Shown here piece by piece: positions 1 through 7,943 of a stretch of DNA of 64,000 nucleotides. The stretch is taken from contig NZ_JACTAH010000001.1 of assembly GCF_014489115.1 (NCBI RefSeq), forward strand, positions 1,674,001 to 1,738,000, read 5' to 3'. Made by a program: the position numbers and the translations under genes. The first letter of the stretch is position 1; every line of letters starts with the position of its first letter. Origin of the DNA: Thauera sedimentorum (lineage in GTDB: Bacteria > Pseudomonadota > Gammaproteobacteria > Burkholderiales > Rhodocyclaceae). Below the pieces are notes generated by a model. The model did not search any database and had not been told where the DNA came from. It worked only from the letters and a program-made list of their open reading frames with translations.

Positions 1-2
1 CC

Positions 3-344
3 GAGCTTTCCAAGGTCCGCCCCATCAACAGCGACTTCGTCTTCTACGACCCCAAACAGCCGGGGCGCCCGAAGAACGTCGACACGGCCTGGCAGTTCGT
101 TCGCGAGCGCGCCGGTCTGAACGATTCCGACGACCCGGTGCATCGCGTCGTGCTCCACACCACCCGGCATACCGGCGTCACCAAGATCATCCGCAACGGC
201 GCCAACCTGGCGCAGGCCGCGTTGATCTCCGGCCACAAGACCCTGGCGATGCTGAAGCGCTACGAGCACCTAGCCGCAGACGACGTGTTGCAACTCGCGG
301 AGCATGCGCTCGGCAAGGTCGGAACCGGATCGTCGAAAGGATAG
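3..344 (+). CDS. Tyrosine recombinase (phage integrase), C-terminal part
   Basis: The reading frame is open from the left edge of the window, so only about the last 113 residues are present. They hold the end of the catalytic domain of a tyrosine site-specific recombinase: the H-x-x-R element (HTTRH), a GHK motif for the third basic residue, and RYEHL, whose tyrosine would be the DNA-attacking nucleophile. The protein would integrate and excise the element that follows. Integrases usually sit beside an attachment site, so the left boundary of the prophage is probably within about 1 kb outside the window. The chain ends with a short Gly/Ser tail. Family assignment is secure; the specific phage type is not determined. 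Confidence 0.9.
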   Translation, partial: ELSKVRPINSDFVFYDPKQPGRPKNVDTAWQFVRERAGLNDSDDPVHRVVLHTTRHTGVTKIIRNGANLAQAALISGHKTLAMLKRYEHLAADDVLQLAEHALGKVGTGSSKG

Positions 345-444
345 GCACCACCGCGCCGGCCGGTTGCCGGCAAGAAGCGGGGCATGCGTGGTGCTACCAA
401 CACCGCGCCGCCCCTGACCACAACGTGAAATAGGAGTTCACGCC

Positions 445-927
445 ATGGCTACCGCCGATTGTACCGCCCGCCGCGAGCGCGAAGACCGCACTATTGCCCG
501 CGCCCTGCGCATCCTCGAAAAGCGCGCCAAGTACCGTATAACGGGTGCGAGCTACGTATCGTCACCCGATGACGTTCGCCACTTCCTGCGATTGCGCCTG
601 AATGACCTGGAACGCGAAGAGTTTTGGACGGTGTGGCTGGACGCGAGAAACTGCGTCATTGAAGCGGAGTGCATGTTTGTCGGCTCGCTGACGCAGACCG
701 CCGTCTATCCGCGCGAAGTAGTCCGGCGGGCACTGCACCATAACGCCGCGGCCGTCATCTTTGCCCACAATCACCCAAGCGGCGCATGCGTGCCGAGCGA
801 GGCGGACAAGGCGCTGACCGCCAAACTCAAAGCCGCGCTGAATCTCGTCGACGTGCGAACGCTTGACCACATGATTGTCGGAAATGCTCCAATCCCCCTA
901 TCCTTCGCCGAGAAGGGCTTACTCTGA
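445..927 (+). CDS. RadC-like JAB/JAMM domain protein
   Basis: A 160-residue protein with the RadC/JAMM metal-binding signature: HNHPSG at residues 108-113, Asp121 downstream, and an upstream Glu near residue 59. The length matches the short RadC proteins of mobile elements, which lack the N-terminal helix-hairpin-helix region of chromosomal RadC. The biochemical role of RadC proteins remains unsettled; the fold is that of a metalloprotease/deubiquitinase-like enzyme. AGGAG lies just before the ATG. It stands alone between the integrase and an unknown gene, a common location in integrative elements. Confidence 0.9.
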   Translation: MATADCTARREREDRTIARALRILEKRAKYRITGASYVSSPDDVRHFLRLRLNDLEREEFWTVWLDARNCVIEAECMFVGSLTQTAVYPREVVRRALHHNAAAVIFAHNHPSGACVPSEADKALTAKLKAALNLVDVRTLDHMIVGNAPIPLSFAEKGLL

Positions 928-1079
928 CGGCATGGACCAAACACAGCGAACAATTGCGCAAGACCGGGCAATGACCGCTTGACACGGCTCCGCTGCGCCT
1001 AGGTCGGCCAACCGAAAACGGGGACACCCTGCCCCGCTGGCGCAGCAACCTTCTTCAGGGATCGCCACATGGGTGGGCG

Positions 1080-1961
1080 ATGTTTCAACCTCCTGCGCAC
1101 CTTCCCGGGTGGGCGCACTTCCACTGGTGGAAATGGATCTCCGGTCCGGTATGGGACCGCCCTGAGCGCGTCGACGCTGCTCGGGGGCTGCTCACTGAAC
1201 GCGGTCGACTTGGCACGTTCTGGCGAAAACTTTCGCAGTTTGACACGACCAGCCCGGGGGATGGCTTCGAGATCCGCCGCTTGTTCGTCGAACACCTGAT
1301 CATGGGTGTCGATGTAGTTCTGACGCCACGTCGATTCTCTGCGTTGCATCGCTATACCACATCCCCGATGCATGGCCGCCGCACACCGCTTCAGACCCGC
1401 GCTCTTTGGCTTCTCCGCGACCTGTATCGCCTTTGGTGGTTCGCGCCGCCGGCTGTTCTCGGCATGCCCTGCTACGCCCTGGTCTGTGACGCACGAGAAC
1501 CGCTGTGTGCCTTCTTCGACCTAAATCCGCAGTTCGACTTCTACGCTGAAGCCAATCTGATGGGCCTGCAGTGGATCGAGTCAAACCTGAAGCCGGGAAC
1601 CATCGAGCGTGCTCGGGCAACCCACCGAATAGCGCTCAGGGCCCGCAAGCGTATCGAGGAGCTTGAACGCCTTGTCATAGCCGACGACCGGCATTCATGG
1701 ATTCTCGGCGTTCTGTCGCCTCTGTGCTGCCAGCTGGCGTTCTGGCCATCACTCGAAGCGCTGCGCGCTACAGACCCGGAATTATTTTCTAACAAGTACG
1801 GATGGCCTGATTGGCTGAGGCATGTGACGCGCGACCTTGATTTGTACTTTCACCCGCTCGACTTCAAGCAAGTTCTCTCCGCCACCGATTGGGCCGCACT
1901 CGTGGATGTCCTGTTTGACGAGTCCGTCAGCGAACAGCGGATCCTGCAAGTAATCAGATAA
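1080..1961 (+). CDS. Hypothetical Trp-rich protein of mobile element
   Basis: A 293-residue protein that I do not recognise. It is rich in aromatic residues, with clusters of tryptophan near the N-terminus (HFHWWKW) and around residue 115 (LYRLWWF). It contains a basic helical stretch near residues 180-195 and an acidic C-terminus. No signal peptide, clear membrane segment or catalytic motif is apparent. An alternative start at 1069 lies in another frame and gives a much shorter product, so I prefer this ATG, although no good ribosome site precedes it. Its position between integrase and early regulators suggests accessory cargo. Confidence 0.55.
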   Translation: MFQPPAHLPGWAHFHWWKWISGPVWDRPERVDAARGLLTERGRLGTFWRKLSQFDTTSPGDGFEIRRLFVEHLIMGVDVVLTPRRFSALHRYTTSPMHGRRTPLQTRALWLLRDLYRLWWFAPPAVLGMPCYALVCDAREPLCAFFDLNPQFDFYAEANLMGLQWIESNLKPGTIERARATHRIALRARKRIEELERLVIADDRHSWILGVLSPLCCQLAFWPSLEALRATDPELFSNKYGWPDWLRHVTRDLDLYFHPLDFKQVLSATDWAALVDVLFDESVSEQRILQVIR

Positions 1962-2087
1962 GCACTCCGCACTCCCTTTGGCGTCGCCCTGTGCGGCATG
2001 GCGCAAATCTTTCCTAGAATCCTTGTCGGCCTCCATTGCCACCAAGCCATAGAGTGCGCGCACCGCAACGCAACACAGGTACGCGCT

Positions 2088-2345
2088 ATGGAACACATCG
2101 CACAACCCGCGATCGCCTTAAGCGATCTGCGCACAATTGAGCAACTTGCCAGACAGCACCCCGGCGTACTCTCGGTCAATACCCTTCGATGGCAACTTCG
2201 CCACCGCGACCAAAATGGGCTCGCTGCAGCTTGCGTGAGCGTCGGCAAGAAGCTTCTCATCAGCCAGCGGGGCTATGAACAGTGGCTAAGCGATCAGCGC
2301 GCCAAAGGCGCAGTTCAGCGTGGGGGGCGTACGCATGGCGCATGA
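2088..2345 (+). CDS. Small HTH/excisionase-like DNA-binding protein
   Basis: An 85-residue product if translation starts at the ATG at 2088; an upstream in-frame ATG at 1998 would add 30 residues. The chain contains a helix-turn-helix-like segment (LRTIEQLARQHPGVLSVNTL), and the later VGKKLLISQRGYEQWL resembles the wing and final helix of MerR/excisionase-type proteins that read a DNA site. Such proteins usually act as excisionase or early regulator in prophages. It overlaps the next gene by 11 bases, so it is probably the first gene of the early operon. Confidence 0.6.
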   Translation: MEHIAQPAIALSDLRTIEQLARQHPGVLSVNTLRWQLRHRDQNGLAAACVSVGKKLLISQRGYEQWLSDQRAKGAVQRGGRTHGA

Positions 2346-2550
2346 CTCCTACCCCAAGGGCGCTGACCTCGGCCATTCTGGAGACCCGCGCCAGCTCGGC
2401 ACGTTCGACATCACCTTCATCGCCGAGAACGGCAGCCGCGCGCAACGCCGCCAGGCAAAGCGCCAGCTCGAACGAATGGCCGCAGCCGGCAATGAGGATG
2501 CGGCAAGATCGCTGCGCTACCTCGAAAAGCACATGAGGAAGAAGCGGTGA
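2335..2550 (+). CDS. Small basic phage protein, unknown
   Basis: A 71-residue protein starting at an ATG inside the end of the preceding gene. The C-terminal half is helical and highly basic (SRAQRRQAKRQLERMAA, then a lysine/arginine end), which suggests nucleic acid contact. No family is recognised. The overlaps on both sides (11 bases upstream, GTGA with the next gene) indicate translational coupling within the early operon and support it as a real gene. Confidence 0.55.
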   Translation: MAHDSYPKGADLGHSGDPRQLGTFDITFIAENGSRAQRRQAKRQLERMAAAGNEDAARSLRYLEKHMRKKR

Positions 2551-2921
2551 CCCGGCGCTTGCCCGCATATGCCGGCGAGCTTGCCGCCGGCCGCAGAGCC
2601 GGAATGGTGCCGGTCCCGAACGAGGTCATGCTCGCACTCGACGTTTGGGCCTGGGGTAAGCAGCCAGGCGGCGGGCGAGCACGCTGCTTGGTTCCAGAAG
2701 ACCGAGAGATCGAGGAAATCGACTTCTGGTTTCTGGCCGGTATCGACGTATTGGTTGCCTGGTCATCGGCTGTTACTGCGGGCAGCAGGCTTATGGCGCT
2801 GGTCAAGGCACTGCTGGCGGTAGAACCGCAGCGACTGCTCTTGCTGGACATGGCGGCCGAACCGTGCCCCGCCTGGCAATGGATCAAGTCCGTGGAGCGT
2901 GGAATCGAGGTGCAGCCTTGA
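2547..2921 (+). CDS. Small phage protein, unknown
   Basis: A 124-residue protein beginning with GTG in a GTGA overlap with the stop of the previous gene and ending in a TTGA overlap with the ATPase gene. The sequence has a mixed helical character with a hydrophobic centre (WFLAGIDVLVAW) that is too short and broken to be a convincing membrane span. No known domain is seen. Coupling at both ends places it in the same early transcript as the replication ATPase. Confidence 0.5.
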   Translation: MTRRLPAYAGELAAGRRAGMVPVPNEVMLALDVWAWGKQPGGGRARCLVPEDREIEEIDFWFLAGIDVLVAWSSAVTAGSRLMALVKALLAVEPQRLLLLDMAAEPCPAWQWIKSVERGIEVQP

Positions 2922-4180
2922 CGACATTCGTTGCGGAAACGAAGGAACAGGCAGCAACCCTTGCGAAGGTAAAGAACCTGCCGACCACGCCCGCCGCGCC
3001 GTCTGCGCTGCCAGTCCGGGTTCCGATCGCCGACCTCTTCGACGTTGCACCGCCGACGCCGCAATGCTGGATCGATCCGCTAGTCCCTGAGCGCAACGTC
3101 ACCTTGCTCGGCGCGCACGGCGGTGTCGGCAAGACAAACCTTGCCCTCCAGATGGGGGTGTGTATTGCGGCGGAACTACCGTTCATGGGAAAGCCGACGC
3201 GTCGGGGACGGGTCGTGTTCTATAGCGGGGAAGATCCCAAGGAAGTCATCCGCTGGCGCCTCGCAACGATCTGCCGGCATCTCGCCGTTGATCCTCGCGA
3301 CCTGGAGGACTGGTTGATTGTCCTTGATGCGACCGAGGCCGACCCGACGCTCTATACGGAGCTGTTCGACGCCGGGCTGCGCGTTGGCCTAACCACGGCC
3401 GCGTACACCCACCTGCAGAGCTTCGAGGCGGACGTATTTATCATCGACAACGCGAGCGACGCGTTCGACGCCGACGAGAACTCTCGCGCCAGGGTACGTG
3501 GCTTCATCCGCGCGCTGAGCAACCTTGTGAGGAAGCGGGCCGGCGCCGTCATCCTGCTCGCCCACATCGACAAGGCGGCGGCCCGGGGTTTCGCCGGCAG
3601 TGAGGGCTACAGCGGATCGACAGCCTGGCACAACAGCGTCCGCTCGCGCTTGTTGCTCTCGGAGCAGGAAGGCGACCTCGTGCTTGAGCACCCGAAGTTC
3701 AACCTGGGCAAGAAGGCTGATCCGATCAGGATGGAATGGGCTTCCGGTGGCGTGTTGCAGTTGGTGGATCCTGCCGCATCAGTTGCCGGATTGGTGGGTT
3801 CGGCAGACCGTGACGCCGTGCTCAGCCTCATCCGGGAGTTCTACGACCGTGGCGAGTACTTGCCCACAAGCGCCAATGCCCCGGGCAACGCGTTCAAGGT
3901 ATTGAGCACCGATCCCGGTTTCCCCAAACGCATGGACCGATCGAAGTTCTTCCGCGTGCTCCGTGAAGCCGAGCGCAGCGGGCTGATTCTCCGCGAAAGC
4001 TACCTGACTGCCGGCAGAAAGGAGCGCGAGCGGTGGAAGCCTGCGCCAAGTGCGCCGAGTGCGCGACAAGTTCAACCCGGAACACCCGTCAGGAGTGGCG
4101 CGCCAACTGCGCCAACTCCTAGGGGGGGTGTGGGGGGGAGAGAGCGCACAGAAGTCGGCGCATCGGAGTCCAGTCGATGA
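2918..4180 (+). CDS. RepA/RegA-type AAA ATPase (phage replication)
   Basis: A RecA-fold ATPase of the AAA_25/RepA type, which act as hexameric helicases or loaders in plasmid and phage replication. Walker A is GAHGGVGKT at residues 65-73; Walker B is ADVFIIDN at about 171-178; a further conserved strand is VILLAHIDK. The start is inferred to be TTG at 2918 in a TTGA overlap, because GAGGTG lies five bases before it; an upstream ATG at 2864 would lie inside the preceding gene. The C-terminal 90 residues look like a winged-helix region followed by a disordered Pro/Gly/Ser tail. No primase domain is visible. Confidence 0.8.
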   Translation: MTTFVAETKEQAATLAKVKNLPTTPAAPSALPVRVPIADLFDVAPPTPQCWIDPLVPERNVTLLGAHGGVGKTNLALQMGVCIAAELPFMGKPTRRGRVVFYSGEDPKEVIRWRLATICRHLAVDPRDLEDWLIVLDATEADPTLYTELFDAGLRVGLTTAAYTHLQSFEADVFIIDNASDAFDADENSRARVRGFIRALSNLVRKRAGAVILLAHIDKAAARGFAGSEGYSGSTAWHNSVRSRLLLSEQEGDLVLEHPKFNLGKKADPIRMEWASGGVLQLVDPAASVAGLVGSADRDAVLSLIREFYDRGEYLPTSANAPGNAFKVLSTDPGFPKRMDRSKFFRVLREAERSGLILRESYLTAGRKERERWKPAPSAPSARQVQPGTPVRSGAPTAPTPRGGVGGRERTEVGASESSR

Positions 4181-4205
4181 CCACCCAGTTTTCAAGGCGA
4201 CCGTG

Positions 4206-4550
4206 ATGACCAAATCCATTGACATGACACCCTTCTCCGTCCTCGTTGCGGCATTCGATGTACTGCCGCCGCCTGAGCGCTCAATGCTTCAAGGCTTCCT
4301 TCTCGGCTGGAACGGGCCCGAGGCCGCCAACGTGCAGGAGCTGCCCAAGTACGTTGACTGGCTCATGCCACTCACGCAGGGCGGCGAAATGGTTCGCGCG
4401 TTGATGATCGCGAAGAGGGCGAATGACGCTGAGGCGGTCGAGCGTCTCAGCGACATGATCTACGACCACGGACTCTGGCCGGTCTATCAGGCGATGCTGG
4501 AAGGCACGACGAAGGTCCGGCGCGAGTTCGAGAATCGGTCCACGCATTGA
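4206..4550 (+). CDS. Hypothetical phage protein
   Basis: A 114-residue, mostly helical, acidic protein (MTKSIDMTPF start). The frame stays open upstream into the end of the ATPase gene, but the ATG at 4206 (or GTG at 4203) is the first start clear of that gene. No domain is recognised. It lies between the early replication module and the packaging module, and about 120 bases without a gene follow it. Confidence 0.5.
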   Translation: MTKSIDMTPFSVLVAAFDVLPPPERSMLQGFLLGWNGPEAANVQELPKYVDWLMPLTQGGEMVRALMIAKRANDAEAVERLSDMIYDHGLWPVYQAMLEGTTKVRREFENRSTH

Positions 4551-4671
4551 CTCCGCCGCCACACGCCCCCTTCGCCGGGGCCCCAGTGCCTGAAGCGCAC
4601 ACGGGTAGTCGTCGACTGCGATCCTTTCCTAGCCGCTGAATTCTGAAATCGGGAAACCGGAAACCCTTGAT

Positions 4672-5193
4672 ATGCCTGACTTTGCAGCCGAATCAATGAC
4701 CCTAACCGAGCTTGGCAATGCCCTTGGAATAAGCAAAGGACAGGTCAGCAAGCTGGCCGACCGCGGCATGCCGACGGACAGCGTCGAGGCGGCGCGTGCG
4801 TGGCGGGCGAAGAACCTGCACCCGAGCTGGTCCGAGGAGGCCCGCGCCGCTGGAGAAGGTGCCGCAGCCGGCGCCGGCAACTCCTCGGCGTTCTGGGCAG
4901 CGAAGACACGGAAGGAGGCCGCGCAGGCCGAGCTCGCCGAGATCGAGCTCGCCCGCGAGAAGCGAGCGCTCTGCGAGATCGAGAAAGTGCACCGCGCCCT
5001 GTACGCGGCGCATCGCGTCCTGCGCGATCAACTGCTGAGCGTGCCCAACCGGCTGGCGGCGCAGGTGGTCGGCGTCACGCCGCAGGCCGCGGCCGAACTG
5101 ATGCGCGGCGAGATCCGCCGCTGCCTCGACGAATTCAGCCAGTTGAACGACCAGGCGCTTGGGCAGTTGGTCGGCGAAGGAGAAGAGCAATGA
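4672..5193 (+). CDS. Phage terminase small subunit, Nu1-like
   Basis: A 173-residue protein with an N-terminal winged-helix region (MTLTELGNALGISKGQVSKL) that would recognise the cos/pac DNA. A long coiled-coil follows (EAAQAELAEIELAREKRAL), then a helical C-terminal part expected to bind the large subunit. This is the layout of lambda Nu1-type terminase small subunits. It is the first gene of the packaging block and overlaps the next gene by ATGA. The matching large subunit lies about 2.7 kb downstream rather than immediately adjacent as in lambda. Confidence 0.8.
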   Translation: MPDFAAESMTLTELGNALGISKGQVSKLADRGMPTDSVEAARAWRAKNLHPSWSEEARAAGEGAAAGAGNSSAFWAAKTRKEAAQAELAEIELAREKRALCEIEKVHRALYAAHRVLRDQLLSVPNRLAAQVVGVTPQAAAELMRGEIRRCLDEFSQLNDQALGQLVGEGEEQ

Positions 5194-5789
5194 AGGCCGG
5201 CATCCGCGGTATCGAGAACCTGCGCAAGACTGCCGCCCTGGTGGCGACGATCCCCGAGCAGATGCAGCGCTCGGCGGTGAGCGCCATCAACCGCGCCGCG
5301 ACCCGGATCGAGGCCGCGGCAAGCCGCGAGATGCAGGGTCGGGTGAATCTGCCGCCGGGCTACATCCGCGGCAAGCTGCGCATCGTGCGTGCGAGCATGG
5401 CCAAGCCGGTCGGCGCGATTGCGATCCAACGACGCGCGGTGCCCCTGGCCCGCTTCGGGGCGCAGCAGCTCTCCGCCCCGGCGCCGCGCGCTAGGGGCGA
5501 CCGCATGCGCCGCATCGCCAAGGGGCACAAGCAGGCCGGCGTCTCGGTGCAGGTCAAGCGAGGCCGAAAGGTCGCGCGGCGGGCCTTCCTGATGCCGCTG
5601 CTCGGCGGCAACGGCATGGGCGTGTTCGTGCGCTTCGGCCCGGACCGCAGAGACGTTGAGCACCTGTACGGCCCGAGTCCCGATCAGCTCTTTCGGGCAT
5701 GGCGCGACGACAACCTCCGGCGGGTGCAGGACGAGCTCAGCAGCGCGTTCGGCGATGAGATCCGCCGCAACCTGGGGAGCCGTCGCTGA
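5190..5789 (+). CDS. Prophage minor tail protein Z-like
   Basis: A 199-residue basic protein resembling the lambda gpZ family: an N-terminal helix ending in AVSAINRAATRIEAAASRE, a basic middle, then GVFVRFGP and a C-terminal helical region. In lambda, Z acts late in tail maturation at the head-proximal end. The start ATG overlaps the terminase stop (ATGA) and the end overlaps the following gene (TGATG), so it is coupled on both sides. Finding a tail gene between the two terminase genes is unlike lambda and points to mosaic rearrangement. Confidence 0.65.
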   Translation: MKAGIRGIENLRKTAALVATIPEQMQRSAVSAINRAATRIEAAASREMQGRVNLPPGYIRGKLRIVRASMAKPVGAIAIQRRAVPLARFGAQQLSAPAPRARGDRMRRIAKGHKQAGVSVQVKRGRKVARRAFLMPLLGGNGMGVFVRFGPDRRDVEHLYGPSPDQLFRAWRDDNLRRVQDELSSAFGDEIRRNLGSRR

Positions 5790-6178
5790 TGCTGCCCGGC
5801 GAGAAGGAAAACGGCATGCTGGAGGATCTCGGAGCCGTCATGGGCACGGAGGCCTCCGTTCGTCTGGTGGCGGTCTTTGGTGGTGCGACCTTGTACGTGC
5901 CGCAGGTCGCCGAGGGCGGTCATCCGATCGAGCATGTCGTCGGTCGCCGACCCTATCAGCGGCTGGTTGATGCCTTCGGCGGCGAAACCATCTGGATACC
6001 CGGAGGAAGCGACTTCCTTCGCTTGCGGCGAATGCGCCAGGTGGTGCGCCTGCTATCGGAAGGCATGAGTGTCGAAGAACTGTCGCAGCGCTTCAACTAC
6101 TCGATTCGACAGATCCGCAACATCGGGCACCAGGCCGCCCGCATGGGGCTCGACGGCCGTCGCCTTCCGCAGGACTGA
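5789..6178 (+). CDS. Mor-like transcription activator
   Basis: A 129-residue protein resembling the Mor/C family of phage Mu middle and late activators. A dimerisation-like region carries a repeated F-G-G-x-T/E-x-x-x-x-P element (FGGATLYVP, FGGETIWIP), followed by a C-terminal helix-turn-helix (SVEELSQRFNYSIRQIRNIG). Two starts are possible: the ATG overlapping the previous stop (5789), or the ATG at 5816 with AAGGAAA before it. The protein would dimerise and activate a phage promoter. A leader repeated in front of two later genes (6185 and 11559) is a natural candidate target; that link is inference. Confidence 0.7.
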   Translation: MLPGEKENGMLEDLGAVMGTEASVRLVAVFGGATLYVPQVAEGGHPIEHVVGRRPYQRLVDAFGGETIWIPGGSDFLRLRRMRQVVRLLSEGMSVEELSQRFNYSIRQIRNIGHQAARMGLDGRRLPQD

Positions 6179-6184
6179 GCGCGC

Positions 6185-6253
6185 GGAAATTCGTCTACAG
6201 GCGCCGCCCTGCACCACCTGCGATCCTGCATCCGACCAACAGAGGATGCAGCC
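6185..6253 (+). repeat. Repeated leader, copy 1 (before gpW)
   Basis: The first 19 bases, GGAAATTCGTCTACAGGCG, recur exactly at 11559-11577. Each copy stands 69-70 bases before an ATG, and the intervening sequence also aligns loosely (CACCxC, TGCA, ACCAACA, AGGA). This looks like a duplicated regulatory leader with its ribosome site, rather than chance identity. Confidence 0.75.
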
Positions 6254-6463
6254 ATGGCCATCAGCCAAACCGACATCGACAACCTGAACGAGGCCATCGC
6301 CCTGGGCGAGCGCTCGGTGAGCATGAGCGACGGCCGCCGCGTCGAATACCGTTCCGTCGCGGAACTGATCATGGCTCGCGACGATCTGCAGCGCCAACTG
6401 GCGGCCTCGCAGCAGCAGCGCCGCCGACAGGTGTATCTGGTGCAGGGCGGGAGGGGCTTCTGA
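6254..6463 (+). CDS. Phage head-tail joining protein gpW family
   Basis: A 69-residue protein with the size and pattern of lambda gpW: an N-terminal helix (ISQTDIDNLNEAIALGER), a short beta pair with a tyrosine (VEYRSVAELIMARDDL), then a helix with a glutamine/arginine-rich tail. gpW stabilises packaged heads and makes the tail-binding surface. AGAGGA precedes the ATG. It ends in a TGATG overlap with the portal gene, the lambda W-B order. Confidence 0.8.
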   Translation: MAISQTDIDNLNEAIALGERSVSMSDGRRVEYRSVAELIMARDDLQRQLAASQQQRRRQVYLVQGGRGF

Positions 6464-7938
6464 TGGCTCGCAAGCGCGCCCGCCGGCAGACCACGCAACG
6501 GGCCGAGGCACGCGCCCCGGTCGCCACGACCGCACAAACCGGCTTTGCCGCCCTCGCCCAGTACGACGCAGCCAGGCACGGCCGGCGCATGCGCGGCTGG
6601 TCAGCGCCTGGTAGCGGGCCGAACCGCGCGACCAAGGGGCATGAGACCATCCGCAACCGCACCCGGGATGCTGCCCGCAACGACTGGAGCGCAGCGGCCG
6701 GGGTGCGCTCATGGGTGACAAACCTGATCGGCAGCGGCATCGTGCCGCGCCCCAAGACGGGGAATGCCAAGCTCAAGGACCGATTGATCCAGCTGTGGGA
6801 CGAATGGGCGCCGTACGCGGATGCCGATGGCGTGCTCGACTTCTACGGACTGCAGACCCTTGCCGCCCGCAGCTGGATCACCGATGGCGAAGTGTTCATG
6901 CGCTTGCGTGTCCGCCGCCTCGAGGACGGTCTACCGGTTCCCCTGCAGGTCCAGTTGCTCGAATCCGACATGGTGCCCATGCTGGACGCGGACACCTGGC
7001 CCGGCATGCCCGAAGGCAATACCATCCGCAGCGGCATCGAACGCAACCGCATCGGACAGCGTGTGGCCTACTGGTGTTACCGCAACCACCCCGGTGACGG
7101 TTCGACGCTGGCCGTAAGCTCCGCCGACCTGGTGCGCGTGCCCGCCGAGCAGATGCGCCACATGTTCGAGCCTACCCGGCCCGGCCAACTGCGCGGGGTC
7201 TCCGATCTCGCACCGGTACTGACCAAACTGCGTGGGGTCATGGACTTTGATGATGCGGTGCTCGAACGCCAACGCCTGAGCAATCTCTTCGCGCTCTTCA
7301 TCACCCGCGCAGTGCCGAATGGGCCGCTGCCCGTGGAGATGCTCACCACCATGCAGGGCGAATCGGCGGCCGGAGATCTGCCCATGGTCGCTATCGAGCC
7401 TGGCCTGGTGCAGGAACTCGCCCCGGGCGAGGATGTGAAGTTCTCCGAGCCGCCCGACTCCGGGGCCAACTACAGCGAGTTCATGCGCGAGCAGCATGTC
7501 GGCATCGCCGCCGGTCAGGGTCTGCCGCATGAGTTGCTGACCGGCGATCTGCGGGACGTGTCCGACCGGACGCTACGCATCATCCTCAACGAATTCCGCC
7601 GGCACTGTGGGCAACGCCAGTGGCAGATCATCATCCCGATGATGTGCCAACCGATCCGCGACGCCTGGGCGGTCGCCGCAGCAATGGGCGGCGCAATCCG
7701 GCCGAGCGAAATTCCCGAGGCCAAACGCGTGACCTGGGCGCCCGAGGCATGGGCCTACATTCACCCGGTGCAGGACGTGCAGGCGAAGAAGATCGAGGTG
7801 GAGGCCGGCTTCCGCGCCCGCAGCCAGGTCATCGCTGCCACCGGCGAAGACCCGGACGAAGTCGACCAGCTCCGCAAGCAGGACGCCGAACGCGAGAAGG
7901 GCCTGCGCCCGGCCGGCGCACAGACTCGCGGGGCCTGA
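6463..7938 (+). CDS. Phage portal protein, lambda family
   Basis: A 491-residue protein of the lambda gpB portal family, which forms the dodecameric DNA channel at a capsid vertex. The typical N-terminal features are visible: an Arg-rich start, YDAARHGRRMRGW, then ARNDWSAAAGVRSWVTNLIGSGI. The later conserved stretches LPMVAIEPGLVQELAPGEDVKF and AAGQGLPHELLTGDLRDVSDRTLR are also present. No protease/scaffold gene or major capsid gene follows, which is abnormal for this phage group. Confidence 0.92.
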   Translation: MARKRARRQTTQRAEARAPVATTAQTGFAALAQYDAARHGRRMRGWSAPGSGPNRATKGHETIRNRTRDAARNDWSAAAGVRSWVTNLIGSGIVPRPKTGNAKLKDRLIQLWDEWAPYADADGVLDFYGLQTLAARSWITDGEVFMRLRVRRLEDGLPVPLQVQLLESDMVPMLDADTWPGMPEGNTIRSGIERNRIGQRVAYWCYRNHPGDGSTLAVSSADLVRVPAEQMRHMFEPTRPGQLRGVSDLAPVLTKLRGVMDFDDAVLERQRLSNLFALFITRAVPNGPLPVEMLTTMQGESAAGDLPMVAIEPGLVQELAPGEDVKFSEPPDSGANYSEFMREQHVGIAAGQGLPHELLTGDLRDVSDRTLRIILNEFRRHCGQRQWQIIIPMMCQPIRDAWAVAAAMGGAIRPSEIPEAKRVTWAPEAWAYIHPVQDVQAKKIEVEAGFRARSQVIAATGEDPDEVDQLRKQDAEREKGLRPAGAQTRGA

Positions 7939-7943
7939 TCCAC

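Noticed and set aside
979..984. TTGACA as a promoter -35 before the Trp-rich gene
   Set aside because: No acceptable -10 hexamer lies 15-19 bases downstream.
2015..2020. TAGAAT as a -10 box for the early phage operon
   Set aside because: No -35-like sequence is found at the right distance, so it is not listed as a promoter.
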